Shown piece by piece: positions 18,887-28,343 of a stretch of DNA of 64,000 bases. The stretch is from positions 1 through 64,000 of the forward strand of contig CAZALE010000005.1 of NCBI GenBank assembly GCA_964486055.1. The letters are read 5' to 3'. Source of the stretch: J014 sp964486055 (lineage in GTDB: Bacteria; Acidobacteriota; Blastocatellia; Pyrinomonadales; Pyrinomonadaceae). A program made the translations under genes and the position numbers. Every line of letters begins with the position of its first letter. Position 1 is the first letter of the stretch. The notes beneath the pieces are model-generated. The model was not told the DNA's origin and did no database searches. It saw nothing but the letters and a program-made list of their open reading frames with translations.

Positions 18887-19705
18887 TCATTTTAGCATCT
18901 GTACTCCCCGTCTGAAATATGAAACCAGCTCGATTTTGAGGCTCACGGTTTCGCCGATTAGCTTGCCTTTTGGCTTATCAAATTTTTGCCCGAGGAGTTG
19001 TTTCTGCTCTGATGTAATGGCTCTTGAGATTTGGTTGATTTCACCAGGTCTACTAAATGGCTGATTTATGTAGGCCTGATTAGATTGATTATTAGACACT
19101 TCAGCAATCTGGCTAGATTCACCAGTGCCTGTCTGAGATGGTTGCAGCTCAATAGATGTGATTATAAGAAACTGATCACCAGCCTCGATGTCTCTGATGA
19201 AACGACGAAGATTTTGATAGGAGCCCTCTACTGTCATGGTTATATAGATTCCGGGGAAGATATTTTGGAATCGTGCTCTGCCGCGTTCATCAGTTTGAGA
19301 TTGCTGCATTTTTATTTCCAGTGGAGAATACTCAGGCCCAGAGGTGTTTACCAAGTTGTAGATAGACATCAAGTAGTTTAATCGCTGATAAATCGAGCTT
19401 TTTCCAATATCAGCTACTGGTAGAAACCTAGATTCAAAATCTTCCACACTCTTTATTAAACTGCTGACCTGATTTTCCGTAGACGTGAAGTTACGGTATT
19501 TTTGACTTTCGCTGTCTAATTCTCTCTGCAGCTGGTCTCGCAAGGCTATGTTTTTTTTCAGATCGGATTCGGTCGGCAAAGTTACCAGGACATAGAATAG
19601 TATTGAGCAGACGAAGCAGAATACTGCAAATCCGATAACTAAGATTTCAGCCGAGCCAAATGCCCCATTATTTATCCTGCGCTGCAGTTTTTTATCTTCC
19701 CGCAT
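18887..19705 (-). CDS. PilO-like type IV pilus inner-membrane protein
   Basis: A 272-residue bitopic protein: basic cytoplasmic start, one transmembrane helix (about residues 19-42), a coiled coil (SDLKKNIALRDQLQRELDSE onward), and a ferredoxin-like domain including FPGIYITMTVEGSYQNLRRF and IRDIEAGDQFLIITSI, typical of PilO. PilO pairs with PilN in the alignment complex of type IV pili. The ATG at 19705 overlaps the PilN-like gene by 14 bases; a further upstream start at 19750 would overlap it more. Position and topology support the call. Confidence 0.7.
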   Translation of the reverse strand: MREDKKLQRRINNGAFGSAEILVIGFAVFCFVCSILFYVLVTLPTESDLKKNIALRDQLQRELDSESQKYRNFTSTENQVSSLIKSVEDFESRFLPVADIGKSSIYQRLNYLMSIYNLVNTSGPEYSPLEIKMQQSQTDERGRARFQNIFPGIYITMTVEGSYQNLRRFIRDIEAGDQFLIITSIELQPSQTGTGESSQIAEVSNNQSNQAYINQPFSRPGEINQISRAITSEQKQLLGQKFDKPKGKLIGETVSLKIELVSYFRRGVQMLK

Positions 19706-20312
19706 TATCCTGTGCCTTTCTTGCCATCTCAGAATTTGCCGAATATGCAAATGGCTGATTGTAAATCACGAATAGTTTATACTCGCTGAACGTAAAATAA
19801 TCTTTTTTCTGAAGGCTTTGTGATCTTAATTCAGCACGAAAATTTCCTGAGGAGTTCATTGCTTCGATCATGTTCATCACGCTCTGGTAATCACGACTAA
19901 GAACACTTAGCTCTAGCTCAGCTTGAGTGCGATCGGCTCGACGAACTACATTTTCCACACTTATTCTCGATACACTGATTCCAGCAGGCATGATGCTTTC
20001 TAGATCGCTTAACAGCCTGGACCAACCAAAATTTTTTTGCGCCACTAATTTATGAGCAGCTATGAGCAACGCTCTCTGCTCAGGCGTTAAAGTTTGCTTA
20101 ACTTGTTCATTTTTTGCTCTGTAGTCTTCTAGCTGAGCTCGCATTTCTTTGATTTGTTTTTGCAATAGCTCGTCGTTTCTTTTCGCTTCTTGATAACGAG
20201 ATAGAGTAAAAGCGAATATGAATGCTGTACATATTAGCAAAAAAGAGGCAAATAAGATTGGCACTCGTCTATTTCTAAAGGGATAACTCGCAAGATTTAG
20301 TTTTTCTATCAT
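19692..20312 (-). CDS. PilN-like type IV pilus assembly protein
   Basis: A 206-residue bitopic protein beginning MIEKLNLASYPFRNRRVP, with the N-terminal cytoplasmic INLLP-like segment replaced by LNLASYPFRN, a transmembrane helix (about 18-38), a coiled coil (about 40-75) and a PilN-type domain (WSRLLSDLESIMPAGISVS). PilN binds PilM through its N terminus. No PilM-like ATPase is found upstream; secA lies there after a 266-base gap. So the usual pilMNOPQ order is broken here. Confidence 0.7.
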   Translation of the reverse strand: MIEKLNLASYPFRNRRVPILFASFLLICTAFIFAFTLSRYQEAKRNDELLQKQIKEMRAQLEDYRAKNEQVKQTLTPEQRALLIAAHKLVAQKNFGWSRLLSDLESIMPAGISVSRISVENVVRRADRTQAELELSVLSRDYQSVMNMIEAMNSSGNFRAELRSQSLQKKDYFTFSEYKLFVIYNQPFAYSANSEMARKAQDNAGR

Positions 20313-20513
20313 TGCTCGTATTTTTTTAGTTTTCTCTCAAAAGTTTACCATGATTTTAAATTAAAAACTCTCTATCCCGGTAGTCTATGAATTTTTCACG
20401 TAAAAAGCGAATTTAGGTTGCGTTTTCCATATAATCTATTACTACTCCCCGATCGCTTTGATCGCAGAATGTTGGAATTTAAGTTTTGATTATCAAGTTC
20501 TTGTTAAAGAAAG

Positions 20514-20565
20514 GGGCAGCGCCTAATTAAATATCAAGTAACTTTTCATTTACAGGCTTCTGCCC
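20514..20565 (-). terminator. Probable terminator after secA
   Basis: On the minus strand, gggcag (20560-20565) pairs with ctgccc (20514-20519), and inner gcct/aggc adds a second tier, with a long A+T-rich loop. The sequence after the stem on the minus strand is T-rich (ctttctttaac) but not a clean T-run. It is placed 14 bases after the secA stop. The rest of the 20313-20578 gap shows no gene. Confidence 0.5.
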
Positions 20566-20578
20566 TCATGTTTTGATT

Positions 20579-23386
20579 TTAAGCGCCAGCACCGTGACAC
20601 TTTTTGTATTTTTTACCTGATCCGCAGAAGCAGGGATCATTTGGTTTTATCTTAGGTTGTTCGCGCACGAAGGGAGTGTGTTTTTTAGCTTCCTCTCCGG
20701 CAGCCGCTACGCCTTCATAGGCAGTTGTGTAAGCCATGGCTGAAGCTCTTCTTCTTGCTCTCTGCCGCTCAAGTCTTCTAAGTTGTTCTAACTCTTCCTC
20801 TTCGTCTCTAGCCACTATTTCTAGGTTGAAAAGTGACTTAACGGTGTTTATGTCAATTCGGTCGAGCATTTCCTGGAACATTTCGAAACTTTGTTTTTTG
20901 AATTCAACTAATGGATCTTTTTGGCCATAGCCAACTAACCCAATTCCTTGCCTAAGATGATCTATCGAGAGCAGATGATCTTTCCATTGTGAATCTATGA
21001 TGTTAAGCATTATGTATCTTTCATAAGCTCTCATTGTCTCGGCGCCAATAATTTTTTCTTTCTCTTCATAGTTTGCATAAGCCTTTTTCCAGATTGCCTC
21101 TTCAATTTCGGCTGGAGTCATGCGTTCAAAATCAACACCAGCGTCTGTCACAGGATCGACAGCATAGATACTATTGATCTCTGCAATATAGGTTTCGATA
21201 TCCCAATTGTGGCGTGGAGATTTTGGATTGAGAAACATTTCCGTCAGGTCATGTAAGAGATCTTTTGCGACACCATGTTCACCGACGAGATATTCGCGAT
21301 GATCCTTTTCAAACAGTAACTGGCGCCTTAATCCATAGATTGTTTCTCTCTGACGGTTCATTACATCGTCATATTTAAGAACATACTTTCTAGCTTCAAA
21401 GTTTCTGGCTTCTACGGCTTTCTGGGCTCTTTCAATTTGCTTGGAGACTGTTTTCGATTCGATAGCGACGCCTTTCTCCATCCCTAGCCATTTCATCATC
21501 GAACGAACTTTATCTCCAGCAAAGATTCGCATTAAGTCATCTTCCAAAGAGATAATGAAGCGCGAGCTACCAGGATCACCTTGTCGGCCAGCGCGTCCAC
21601 GAAGCTGATTATCTATACGCCTTGATTCATGTCTCTCGGTTCCTAAGATATGCAAACCACCTAGCGCTACTACTTCCTTATGTTCTTCTTCTACTATTTT
21701 CTTTGCCTTTCGTAGAGCTTCTTCGTATTGCTCTGGTGTTGCCTCATCTGGATTTATCTCTTCTCTTTTAAGAAACTCTCGTGCTAGAAATTCAGGATTA
21801 CCGCCAAGTAATATGTCAGTACCGCGTCCGGCCATGTTAGTAGCTATTGTTACAGCTCCTTTGCGTCCTGCTTGTGCCACAATTTCAGCTTCTCTCGCAT
21901 GGTACTTAGCGTTTAATACATTATGAGGTATCCCTAACTCTTTTAGCCTTTTGGATATCAACTCGGAATTTTCTACGGATACTGTACCAACCAGTATGGG
22001 TTGACCTTTCCTGTATTTTTCCTTGATTTCCTCGATAACGGCGTCCCATTTTTCCTCGAGAGTTCTATAGATAACATCTGGATAGTCCTTTCGGATCATC
22101 GGCTTGTTTGTTGGGATGACTATTACATCAAGGTTGTAAACGGTTGCAAATTCTTCAGCCTCAGTTTCTGCAGTACCCGTCATCCCCGCAAGTTTCTCGT
22201 ACATTCTGAAATAATTTTGAAGTGTGATGGTTGCTAAAGTTTGATTTTCTCTCTCGATTTTGACGCCTTCTTTGGCTTCAACTGCTTGATGTAATCCATC
22301 TGACCAACGTCTGCCATACATTAATCTTCCTGTAAAATCGTCTACTATTATGACCTCGCCATCCTGCACAACATAGTGATGATCTCGTTTGTAGAGTGTG
22401 TGAGCCTTCAATGCTTGCTCGACACAATGCAGCATTTCCATATTGGCGGGATCATACAAATTCTGAATACCTAACAGCTTTTCAACCTTTGCGATTCCTT
22501 GCTCAGTTAAAACAGCAGTATGATTTTTTTCGTCAACTATGTAATCTCCCGTCGTTTTCTTGGTTTCTTCATCCATGTGGCCGCGGATTAACTTTGGGAT
22601 TATGTCGTTTGCGATATAGTATTTGTCAGTTGCCTCTTCGGAGGGGCCAGATATGATCAAGGGGGTTCTAGCTTCATCGATCAAAATCGAGTCAACTTCG
22701 TCTACTATTGCATAATAATGTCCGCGTTGGACAAGAGATTCAACATCGAATTTCATGTTGTCTCTGAGGTAGTCGAAGCCAAACTCATTGTTAGTGCCAT
22801 ATGTTATGTCGCACGCGTAGGCTTGCTTGCGTTCTACATCGTCCATGTGGTTTTGAATGCAACCAACCGTAAGTCCTAGAAATCGATAGATTTTACCCAT
22901 CCATTCAGCGTCACGCGAGGCTAGGTAATCGTTGACGGTCACTACATGAACTCCGCGTCCAGTAAGCGCATTAAGGTAGCTTGGCAGAGTAGCAACCAAG
23001 GTCTTACCTTCACCTGTTTTCATTTCTGCTATTCTGCCTTGATGTAAAGCAATTCCTCCGATGAGTTGCACATCAAAGTGCCTCATCCCTGTGGTGCGTC
23101 GTGAAGCCTCACGTACCACGGCGAACGCCTCAGGTAATATTTCATTCAGCACCTCTTGCTCACGAATTCTTCTTCTTTCCGGATCATCTATGCCCTCTAA
23201 CTCTCGGGCTATTCTATCCTTGAATTCGAAGGTCTTAGCGCGTAATTGCTCATCGGAGAGCTTCTGCATGTGTGGCTCTAATTCGTTTATTCGCTGAATG
23301 GTCGGTTGGACCGCCTTCAAAAATCTTTCACTTGTCGAACCGAAAATTTTCTTGAAAATCTTGTCTACTATTGGATTAACTGGCAT
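20579..23386 (-). CDS. secA: Protein translocase ATPase SecA
   Basis: A 935-residue SecA, the motor that pushes preproteins through SecYEG. Visible are Walker A MKTGEGKTL (about residues 117-125), the DEVDSILIDEARTPLIISGP block, NMAGRGTDILLGGNPEF, and GRAGRQGDPGSSRF of motif VI. The C-terminal SEC-C zinc motif is PCFCGSGKKYKKCH at the end, which binds SecB or ribosomes in other species. Length is slightly above E. coli (901). The ATG at 23386 has ggaga upstream. A hairpin (23405-23424) stands just before this Shine-Dalgarno sequence. Confidence 0.98.
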   Translation of the reverse strand: MPVNPIVDKIFKKIFGSTSERFLKAVQPTIQRINELEPHMQKLSDEQLRAKTFEFKDRIARELEGIDDPERRRIREQEVLNEILPEAFAVVREASRRTTGMRHFDVQLIGGIALHQGRIAEMKTGEGKTLVATLPSYLNALTGRGVHVVTVNDYLASRDAEWMGKIYRFLGLTVGCIQNHMDDVERKQAYACDITYGTNNEFGFDYLRDNMKFDVESLVQRGHYYAIVDEVDSILIDEARTPLIISGPSEEATDKYYIANDIIPKLIRGHMDEETKKTTGDYIVDEKNHTAVLTEQGIAKVEKLLGIQNLYDPANMEMLHCVEQALKAHTLYKRDHHYVVQDGEVIIVDDFTGRLMYGRRWSDGLHQAVEAKEGVKIERENQTLATITLQNYFRMYEKLAGMTGTAETEAEEFATVYNLDVIVIPTNKPMIRKDYPDVIYRTLEEKWDAVIEEIKEKYRKGQPILVGTVSVENSELISKRLKELGIPHNVLNAKYHAREAEIVAQAGRKGAVTIATNMAGRGTDILLGGNPEFLAREFLKREEINPDEATPEQYEEALRKAKKIVEEEHKEVVALGGLHILGTERHESRRIDNQLRGRAGRQGDPGSSRFIISLEDDLMRIFAGDKVRSMMKWLGMEKGVAIESKTVSKQIERAQKAVEARNFEARKYVLKYDDVMNRQRETIYGLRRQLLFEKDHREYLVGEHGVAKDLLHDLTEMFLNPKSPRHNWDIETYIAEINSIYAVDPVTDAGVDFERMTPAEIEEAIWKKAYANYEEKEKIIGAETMRAYERYIMLNIIDSQWKDHLLSIDHLRQGIGLVGYGQKDPLVEFKKQSFEMFQEMLDRIDINTVKSLFNLEIVARDEEEELEQLRRLERQRARRRASAMAYTTAYEGVAAAGEEAKKHTPFVREQPKIKPNDPCFCGSGKKYKKCHGAGA

Positions 23387-23404
23387 ATCTTTTCTCCATT
23401 TTTT

Positions 23405-23424
23405 GTTTTGAGATAACTCAAAAC
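23405..23424 (-). other. Hairpin in the secA leader
   Basis: A perfect 8-bp stem, gttttgag/ctcaaaac (23405-23412 and 23417-23424) with a four-base loop, lies just upstream of the secA Shine-Dalgarno sequence in the 72-base gap after the preceding gene. No T-run follows it on the minus strand. It may influence secA translation or end an upstream transcript weakly. Confidence 0.45.
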
Positions 23425-23458
23425 GATCGAATTGTGTGAATGAATTTGTATATGTTTT

Positions 23459-24115
23459 TTAGAGATTTGATTTGTTTTGAATTTTGGTAAGAATCTGTTC
23501 GATGCAGGCACGCGGCAAACAAGTTATGACCAATACTTGATTATCTTTGGAGATAGCCTTGGTATTTTCATATATGATTTTTTGGATTTCGTTTGCGGAA
23601 GATAGAGCTAAAAGACGCTGATTTATGTAATCTGCTGAGACAGCGGCTTGTGTTTCTGATTTCTTTGAATATTGAAGATGGAGGCTGAGACCTTCATCAT
23701 TGAAAGTTACTCGTATACGATTTTCCTTACAGTTTTCTTTCTCGCTGTGCTCGGCAAAGTCGTTGAGGCCTGCTTTTATTCTCTTGTAAAGGTTAGTAAG
23801 TGCCTCCGAGAGAAGAGTTTTCTCGCCTGCTATCAAAGAACTCGAAGCCTGTCTGAGGCAAAACTTTTCCCAGCTTTCTATCTCCTGGTTATTTTCTTTT
23901 ACCTTTATGTCTTTAATCTCTTGAAGGAAGGTTAAAATTGCATCGCAGAGATCTTTATCTAAAAATGCAAGGAATTTTTCATCTCTTTCGTCAGCTATAA
24001 TCTGAAAATCTTGTTCGTTAAGTGCATACACAGTTGGTGAAGTCCCAGCTAGAAGCAAACTCAGATAGACGGACAATGTTGTAAGGAAAATAAAATTGGT
24101 TTTTTTCATCTTCAT
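23459..24115 (-). CDS. Hypothetical exported protein
   Basis: A 218-residue protein I do not recognise. It has a signal peptide (MKMKKTNFIFLTTLSVYLSLLLAGTSPTVYA, likely cleaved at about residue 31, written here only to its motif: basic start, hydrophobic core, small residues before the cut). The mature part is charged and largely helical, with four cysteines at about 57, 87, 129 and 198 and again near 203. The start overlaps the stop of the upstream gene by four bases (ATGA), so the two proteins are translationally coupled and probably act together in the envelope. secA follows after 72 bases. Confidence 0.6.
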   Translation of the reverse strand: MKMKKTNFIFLTTLSVYLSLLLAGTSPTVYALNEQDFQIIADERDEKFLAFLDKDLCDAILTFLQEIKDIKVKENNQEIESWEKFCLRQASSSLIAGEKTLLSEALTNLYKRIKAGLNDFAEHSEKENCKENRIRVTFNDEGLSLHLQYSKKSETQAAVSADYINQRLLALSSANEIQKIIYENTKAISKDNQVLVITCLPRACIEQILTKIQNKSNL

Positions 24116-25518
24116 TTAACTATCTCTTTGCCAAGGGTCTCTGGGATTTCACTGTTAGATTTTTTCAGTTTTTCTTGTAGACTCCGTAAATTCTTTTCAA
24201 TCAACTCAACTTTTTCATTGTTAGGCAATAAAAAGTTAACAATAAAGAGTTTGCCTTGCGTCGACAGCTCAGCTTTATTTATTAGTTTAGCTTCATCGGA
24301 TTCTGGATTCATGTTCAGCAATGCACCTTTTATGGCGAAGTTAACACTACTTTGAATTGCGCTAGCTTTATTGGGTGTTTCTGCCTCGGCGATTACAATC
24401 GCTTGCAGATTATCTTTATCCTGAGAGAATTTTATTGTTACGTTTCGGACTCCAGCATTATAAAGTGTCAGTAAAAGCTGGGAGTCGCTAAAGGCAGATA
24501 TTGCTTCTTTAGCTACTTCTACCATTTTAGGATCACTACCAGGTTTAACAACCATTGATGACTTAGCAAATTTCCCAAATTCATTCAATGTGGCTTTAAT
24601 CTCTATCTCAAATGGTGCATTTAAGTCAATTTCTTTATTCAATATTGCTTGGCCGTATTTTATACCGAAGTCTTCTAGTGGTTTTTTATTGAATAACTTT
24701 TGTTGCTCGATTTGCGCTGAAGTATTGCTGTTATTTGCGATCGGATTCACATTTATTGGCTGATTATTATTCTGATTGTTGTTTGCGATTGGATTTTGGT
24801 TTGTTGATAAGTTAGCATTTGTTGATAAGTTAGCGATTGGTACGTTTGCGTTTATGTTCTTGTCTGCTATGGAGTCGTTTGATGACAACATGCGGTTTGG
24901 AAATCGTCGCCATTTAGGAAATTTTGGGCCCGTCTTCGGTTCATCTACATTGTAAGGTGCAGGAAGATTCCCAATTACTGGGTTCGGATTCGGAGTCGGT
25001 AAGGTTTGAGGTTTAAGAAGATCTAACTGTGATGATGGCTCATTGAAAGTAGGCAAATTATTCGTATCAGAATTTGAGGAGAATCCACTGCTTGATAGAT
25101 TCAGTGAAGAATTAGGATCATATTGACGGACAAGATCAAAATATCCAGGCGGATAATTGAATTGATCGCTTACATCTACAAACGTTACTTCTTGTGGTTC
25201 CTCTGGTATCTCGGTTTTTTCATAGTCACGCGAAGAAAATTCCGTGTCTGTACCGAGAAGGTTGCTTGCCGTGTAGACTGTTTCTAAAACTTGGCAAACT
25301 TTGTTAATGTATGGGCTATCGCACGCCTTAGCCCCAAACAGATCTACTTGTGAAACGGTTATTAATGCCAATGAGTGAATAATTACTGAGGCGATTATAG
25401 CTCTATAGAACTTGTCTGAAAGCGCCCATCCTTTAATCTCATAATTTTGTAAAGGTAAATCAGTATCAAATTCATTAAAACTTTCTTGAATTTCGTTTTG
25501 TAGAAGCCATTGATTCAT
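24112..25518 (-). CDS. Hypothetical membrane-anchored protein, TonB-like architecture
   Basis: A 468-residue protein with a cytoplasmic start of about 40 residues, one transmembrane helix (about 40-58, AIIASVIIHSLALITV), and a long periplasmic part. An Asn-rich low-complexity linker (about 215-265, repeated NLSTNANLS-like and PIANN-like units) precedes a C-terminal domain (about 280-460) in which ATLNEFGKFAKSSMVVKPGS resembles a TonB C-terminal or similar mixed alpha/beta domain. The similarity is weak and no ExbB/ExbD lies nearby, so function is unknown. The ATG at 25518 is preferred to a TTG at 25524. It heads the leftward group and is divergent from the helicase gene. Confidence 0.55.
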   Translation of the reverse strand: MNQWLLQNEIQESFNEFDTDLPLQNYEIKGWALSDKFYRAIIASVIIHSLALITVSQVDLFGAKACDSPYINKVCQVLETVYTASNLLGTDTEFSSRDYEKTEIPEEPQEVTFVDVSDQFNYPPGYFDLVRQYDPNSSLNLSSSGFSSNSDTNNLPTFNEPSSQLDLLKPQTLPTPNPNPVIGNLPAPYNVDEPKTGPKFPKWRRFPNRMLSSNDSIADKNINANVPIANLSTNANLSTNQNPIANNNQNNNQPINVNPIANNSNTSAQIEQQKLFNKKPLEDFGIKYGQAILNKEIDLNAPFEIEIKATLNEFGKFAKSSMVVKPGSDPKMVEVAKEAISAFSDSQLLLTLYNAGVRNVTIKFSQDKDNLQAIVIAEAETPNKASAIQSSVNFAIKGALLNMNPESDEAKLINKAELSTQGKLFIVNFLLPNNEKVELIEKNLRSLQEKLKKSNSEIPETLGKEIVK

Positions 25519-25628
25519 AAGCAAATTAGACGCAACGAAAAGTCAGTAGGTTGCGAAATCAAATAATACCATAAAGTTCAATATTTTTCGATTGTTGTTT
25601 CAATCAAATAGACGGTAAAATTTTCTTT

Positions 25629-28304
25629 ATGCCAGGGTTTGGAAAAAAGCAGCGTGGCTTTCATAAAAACACCTCACTTAAAAAACTTGCTGGAGAGATG
25701 AAAGGCAGGCAGCTTGCTATCGAGACCTTATACTCAAAGGCGCAGATGAAAGCTTTGAAGAAGCTTTTGGAGGGCATTGGCACGCCTGAGCCAACGGCTT
25801 TCAAGCCTGATGAGTTTCAGCTTGAGGCTCTAGAGGCTATAGAGCACTCTGATGTTTTGGTGACAGCGCCTACTGGTAGTGGAAAAACCTGGATAGCACG
25901 AGAGGAGATAAAGCGGTTGCTTAATCAAGGTAAGAGGGCTTGGTATACGACACCACTTAAAGCTCTCACCAATTCCAAGTATATTGAGTTTTGTGAAGAG
26001 TTTGGCGCTGAAAACGTAGGGATTTTAACAGGTGATCGAAAAGAAAATGTTAGAGCTCCGTTGATCGTCGGCACTACTGAGATTTACAGAAATCAGCTCT
26101 TTGATGCATTGAGGCAAGGCGAAAATGTTCGTGCAGATTTTTTGATTTTGGATGAGGCACATTATCTTTCGGATGAGGATCGTGGTCACGTTTGGGAAGA
26201 AGCCATAATATTGACACCTTCGAGGATCCGAATCTTATTGCTTTCTGCAACGATCGGAAATCCTGAGGAATTTGCAAGTTGGATCGAAGAGGTACGAGGA
26301 ACCAAAGTCCGAATAGTAACAGCTCAAAAACGCCCTGTAGAATTGAGAGCCGCCTTTTTGGCTCCAAATCTCGCTCTAATGCCTTTATTTAACGAAAGAG
26401 AAAAACTTAATCAGGATATATTCGCTTTCTCGTATTACTCTCGCGAGCCGCTTAGATTACCTGAAATCCCGCCGCCTCGGATAATAGCGGCTTTAAGAGA
26501 ATATAATTTATTGCCTGCGATAATTTTCATGCCTACGAGGAGACGTTGTGATGAGGCTGCACTCGAAGTTTTTCATAGGAGAACTAATTCAGATAGAGAG
26601 AAAAAGAGTCTCAGGCGTGAGTTTGTAAAAAACTTTGAAGAACAGTATCCAGAGGTGAAAGATCACAAACATAGGAATCTTGTGATCCAGGCTGGTGTCG
26701 GTTCACATCATGCGGGTCATCTCCCGGCTTGGAAGCTACTTATTGAAAAGATGATGTCTGCAGGTTTATTGGAGGCGATTTTTGCCACTTCTACAGTAGC
26801 TGCTGGAGTTGATTTTCCGGCGAGGACTGTTGTCATATCCAACGCTGACATGAGGAGTAATGAAGGTTGGCGTCCGCTGCAGGCTAATGAACTCCAACAA
26901 ATGACGGGTCGCGCTGGTAGGAGAGGTAAGGACAAAGTAGGGTTCGTGGTTCTTGTGCCATCAAATTTCCAAAATCCCTCTCGCATTGCCTCGCTATTGA
27001 AATCTGATCCAGATCCCCTGCAAAGCAAGTTTCGCGCAACTTATTCATCCCTTCTTAACTTATTAGATGCATATGGGAGTTTCTGGCAGGTTCGGCAAAT
27101 AGCTGAAAAAAGTTTCGCCTTTCGTGATACCGCAAAAAAGATCGCATTGCTTGAGATGCGACTAGAAGATAAAATCACCGAACTGGATAGAGCGATAAAA
27201 GCAGCAAAGCTAGATGGATTGACTGTTGATGACGTATGTGGTTATGAGAGATTGGTTGCTGCGCGCGACAAATTGATAGCAAAATCGCCTAATAACCTGA
27301 TAACTGAGAGATTAAGTTGGTTGAAACAACATGTCCGACCAGGTCGTATTGTTTCCAAAAAATCAGGTGTTAAAAAGTTAAAATTGGTTTTGAGTGTGGC
27401 TGGAGATGACGTCGTGGCGATTGGAGAAGATGGTAGAGGTGCTATATTGCCACTACATAAGATAAAACAGGTCTTTGAAAAAACTTATCCGCTCAGTGCT
27501 GAGGGCATACTACGAGCATTTGATGAGACAATCAGCGGGGAAAATCCATTGGTTCAGCGCCCAGATAATAGCAATTTAGAGTCTACAATCGACGATGCAC
27601 TTTGCTTGATTGATAAATTATTGGAGAAAATTTCAAACAAAGGCGGCGAAAGCAATAAAAAGACTACTCGTTTTTTATGGGAACAGATACCTCATGCTTC
27701 GTTCATTGAGACGACTCGTAATGCAATAGAAGAGCTGAAGAATGAGATCTGGGAACCATTTGAGAGAAGGGCCAGAGTATTGAGTGAGCTTGGGTATCTG
27801 GATTTTGAAGCTGAGAAAGTGACGGAAATTGGAAAATGGCTTGCAGATCTAAGAGTTGACAGACCATTATTAATCGGTGAGGCTCTGCGTAACATTGATT
27901 TTGAATCCGTTCGAGTAGAAAATTTTGCTGCATTCATAGCTGCTTTAACGGCTGATAGGGACAGAAACTTTGGTGAGCTGAAGCTCTCAAGAGATTCACT
28001 TGAGTTACTGGCTAAGCTTGAAGAGGTGATCTATGAAGTATCAAAGATTGAATACAAGCATGATGTGCCATCCGAGAGAGAAATAAATTTTTCGGCTGCC
28101 GCAGCCGTTGAAGAATGGGCTAGGGGAATAAGTTGGAAAAAACTAGTAAATAGTACTAAAGCTGAAGAGGGAGACCTGATAAGGCTTTTTTCCAGGACTG
28201 GTGAGGTATTGCTCCAAATAGCTGGCTTGAAGCATTCGAGTCCAAAAATTGCCGAAATAGCACTTTTTGCAGCGGAGACAGTGTTACGCGAGCCGGTAAG
28301 ATAA
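25629..28304 (+). CDS. Ski2-like DEAD/DEAH-box helicase (HelY-type)
   Basis: An 891-residue superfamily 2 helicase. Walker A APTGSGKT is at about 80-87, DEAH at 175-178, SAT of motif III follows (LLLSATIGNP), and motif VI QMTGRAGRRG starts at residue 424. The spacing and VGSHHAGHLPAWK segment match the Ski2/Mtr4/HelY family, which unwinds RNA or DNA 3' to 5'. The C-terminal half (about 520-891) is helical and family-specific, possibly a degenerate DSHCT-like region. It could be an RNA helicase in decay or a repair helicase; the neighbour mutL follows after 39 bases. Confidence 0.88.
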   Translation: MPGFGKKQRGFHKNTSLKKLAGEMKGRQLAIETLYSKAQMKALKKLLEGIGTPEPTAFKPDEFQLEALEAIEHSDVLVTAPTGSGKTWIAREEIKRLLNQGKRAWYTTPLKALTNSKYIEFCEEFGAENVGILTGDRKENVRAPLIVGTTEIYRNQLFDALRQGENVRADFLILDEAHYLSDEDRGHVWEEAIILTPSRIRILLLSATIGNPEEFASWIEEVRGTKVRIVTAQKRPVELRAAFLAPNLALMPLFNEREKLNQDIFAFSYYSREPLRLPEIPPPRIIAALREYNLLPAIIFMPTRRRCDEAALEVFHRRTNSDREKKSLRREFVKNFEEQYPEVKDHKHRNLVIQAGVGSHHAGHLPAWKLLIEKMMSAGLLEAIFATSTVAAGVDFPARTVVISNADMRSNEGWRPLQANELQQMTGRAGRRGKDKVGFVVLVPSNFQNPSRIASLLKSDPDPLQSKFRATYSSLLNLLDAYGSFWQVRQIAEKSFAFRDTAKKIALLEMRLEDKITELDRAIKAAKLDGLTVDDVCGYERLVAARDKLIAKSPNNLITERLSWLKQHVRPGRIVSKKSGVKKLKLVLSVAGDDVVAIGEDGRGAILPLHKIKQVFEKTYPLSAEGILRAFDETISGENPLVQRPDNSNLESTIDDALCLIDKLLEKISNKGGESNKKTTRFLWEQIPHASFIETTRNAIEELKNEIWEPFERRARVLSELGYLDFEAEKVTEIGKWLADLRVDRPLLIGEALRNIDFESVRVENFAAFIAALTADRDRNFGELKLSRDSLELLAKLEEVIYEVSKIEYKHDVPSEREINFSAAAAVEEWARGISWKKLVNSTKAEEGDLIRLFSRTGEVLLQIAGLKHSSPKIAEIALFAAETVLREPVR

Positions 28305-28343
28305 AAGCTATAACATTTGCGATTAAATTTGGCAGTGATGTTT

